Position numbers and translations under genes: made by a program. Below are positions 5,007-5,126 of a stretch of 5,126 bases of DNA, piece by piece. Origin of the DNA: Fibrobacterota bacterium (GTDB lineage Bacteria > Fibrobacterota > Chitinivibrionia > Chitinivibrionales > JANQEN01); the NCBI GenBank assembly GCA_030619215.1, contig JAUXBV010000315.1, positions 1 through 5,126 of the forward strand, in the 5' to 3' direction. Under the pieces are notes generated by a model that was given only the letters and a program-made list of their open reading frames with translations, did not search any database and was not told the origin of the DNA. Every line of letters starts with the position of its first letter. Position 1 is the first letter of the stretch.

Positions 5007-5126
5007 TTACTTTATTAAACTAATAGTCTTTACACAGTTTCTATTTCCAACATGAAAATCACATAAATAAATACCGCTATTTAAATAATTTTCATCTAAT
5101 CTGATATTATAATCACCCTTTTTTAG
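5007..5126 (-). CDS. C-terminal end of a secreted protein with T9SS-type sorting domain (5' end outside window)
   Basis: A minus-strand frame is open from the window edge to TAA at 5007-5009, giving 39 residues beginning LKKGDYNIRLDENYLNSGIY and ending NCVKTISLIK. The pattern of an alternating strand with D-x-N-x-L, then x-S-G-I-Y, a beta-strand, and a short K-x-I-x-L-I-K tail ending at the stop, is characteristic of type A T9SS sorting domains. From G-I-Y to the end it is 22 residues, exactly as in the propeller protein. It should therefore be the end of an exported protein whose functional domains lie beyond the window. It sits 18 bases upstream of the regulator on the same strand, so the two are probably co-transcribed. 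The fragment is short; the identification rests on the pattern and on its perfect fit with the downstream gene spacing. Confidence 0.7.
   Translation of the reverse strand, partial: LKKGDYNIRLDENYLNSGIYLCDFHVGNRNCVKTISLIK

Overview
The window suggests a moderately AT-rich, Gram-negative bacterium of the FCB group, most likely Fibrobacterota/Chitinivibrionia. Three things point there: a regulator of the TIGR02147/DUF4423 type (a family expanded in Fibrobacter), two proteins with C-terminal domains like type IX secretion (T9SS) sorting or FlgD-like Ig modules, and a lipoprotein with carboxypeptidase-regulatory-like repeats. This assignment is an inference from protein families, not from a marker gene.

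Layout from left to right. A very small plus-strand gene (99-266), with a near-perfect Shine-Dalgarno, encodes a 55-residue Glu/Arg/Gln-rich helical protein. Six bases later it meets a convergent stand-alone response-regulator receiver (273-683), which has a forced TTG start. The receiver gene's upstream region (684-826) holds a perfect TATAAT embedded in an 8-bp-arm inverted repeat. All remaining genes are on the minus strand. They are a zinc-dependent alcohol dehydrogenase of the AdhA/TIGR02822 type (827-1840); a secreted, probably seven-bladed LVIVD-type beta-propeller with a C-terminal FlgD/T9SS-like module (1937-3298); a small lipoprotein (3421-4158); the TIGR02147-type regulator (4155-4988 with the preferred start); and the 3' end of another secreted protein (5007-5126) that runs off the right edge.

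The right-hand block reads as one transcription unit in the order: truncated secreted protein, 18-nt gap, regulator, 4-nt ATGA overlap, lipoprotein. After a 122-nt gap with a candidate promoter comes the propeller protein. Two exported proteins, an envelope lipoprotein and a family-specific regulator together suggest a small, locally controlled cell-surface module. Its biological role cannot be read from the sequence. The alcohol dehydrogenase and receiver genes look like separately transcribed neighbours. No RNA genes, CRISPR arrays, insertion sequences or convincing rho-independent terminators were found, and no gene-free stretch exceeds 143 bases.
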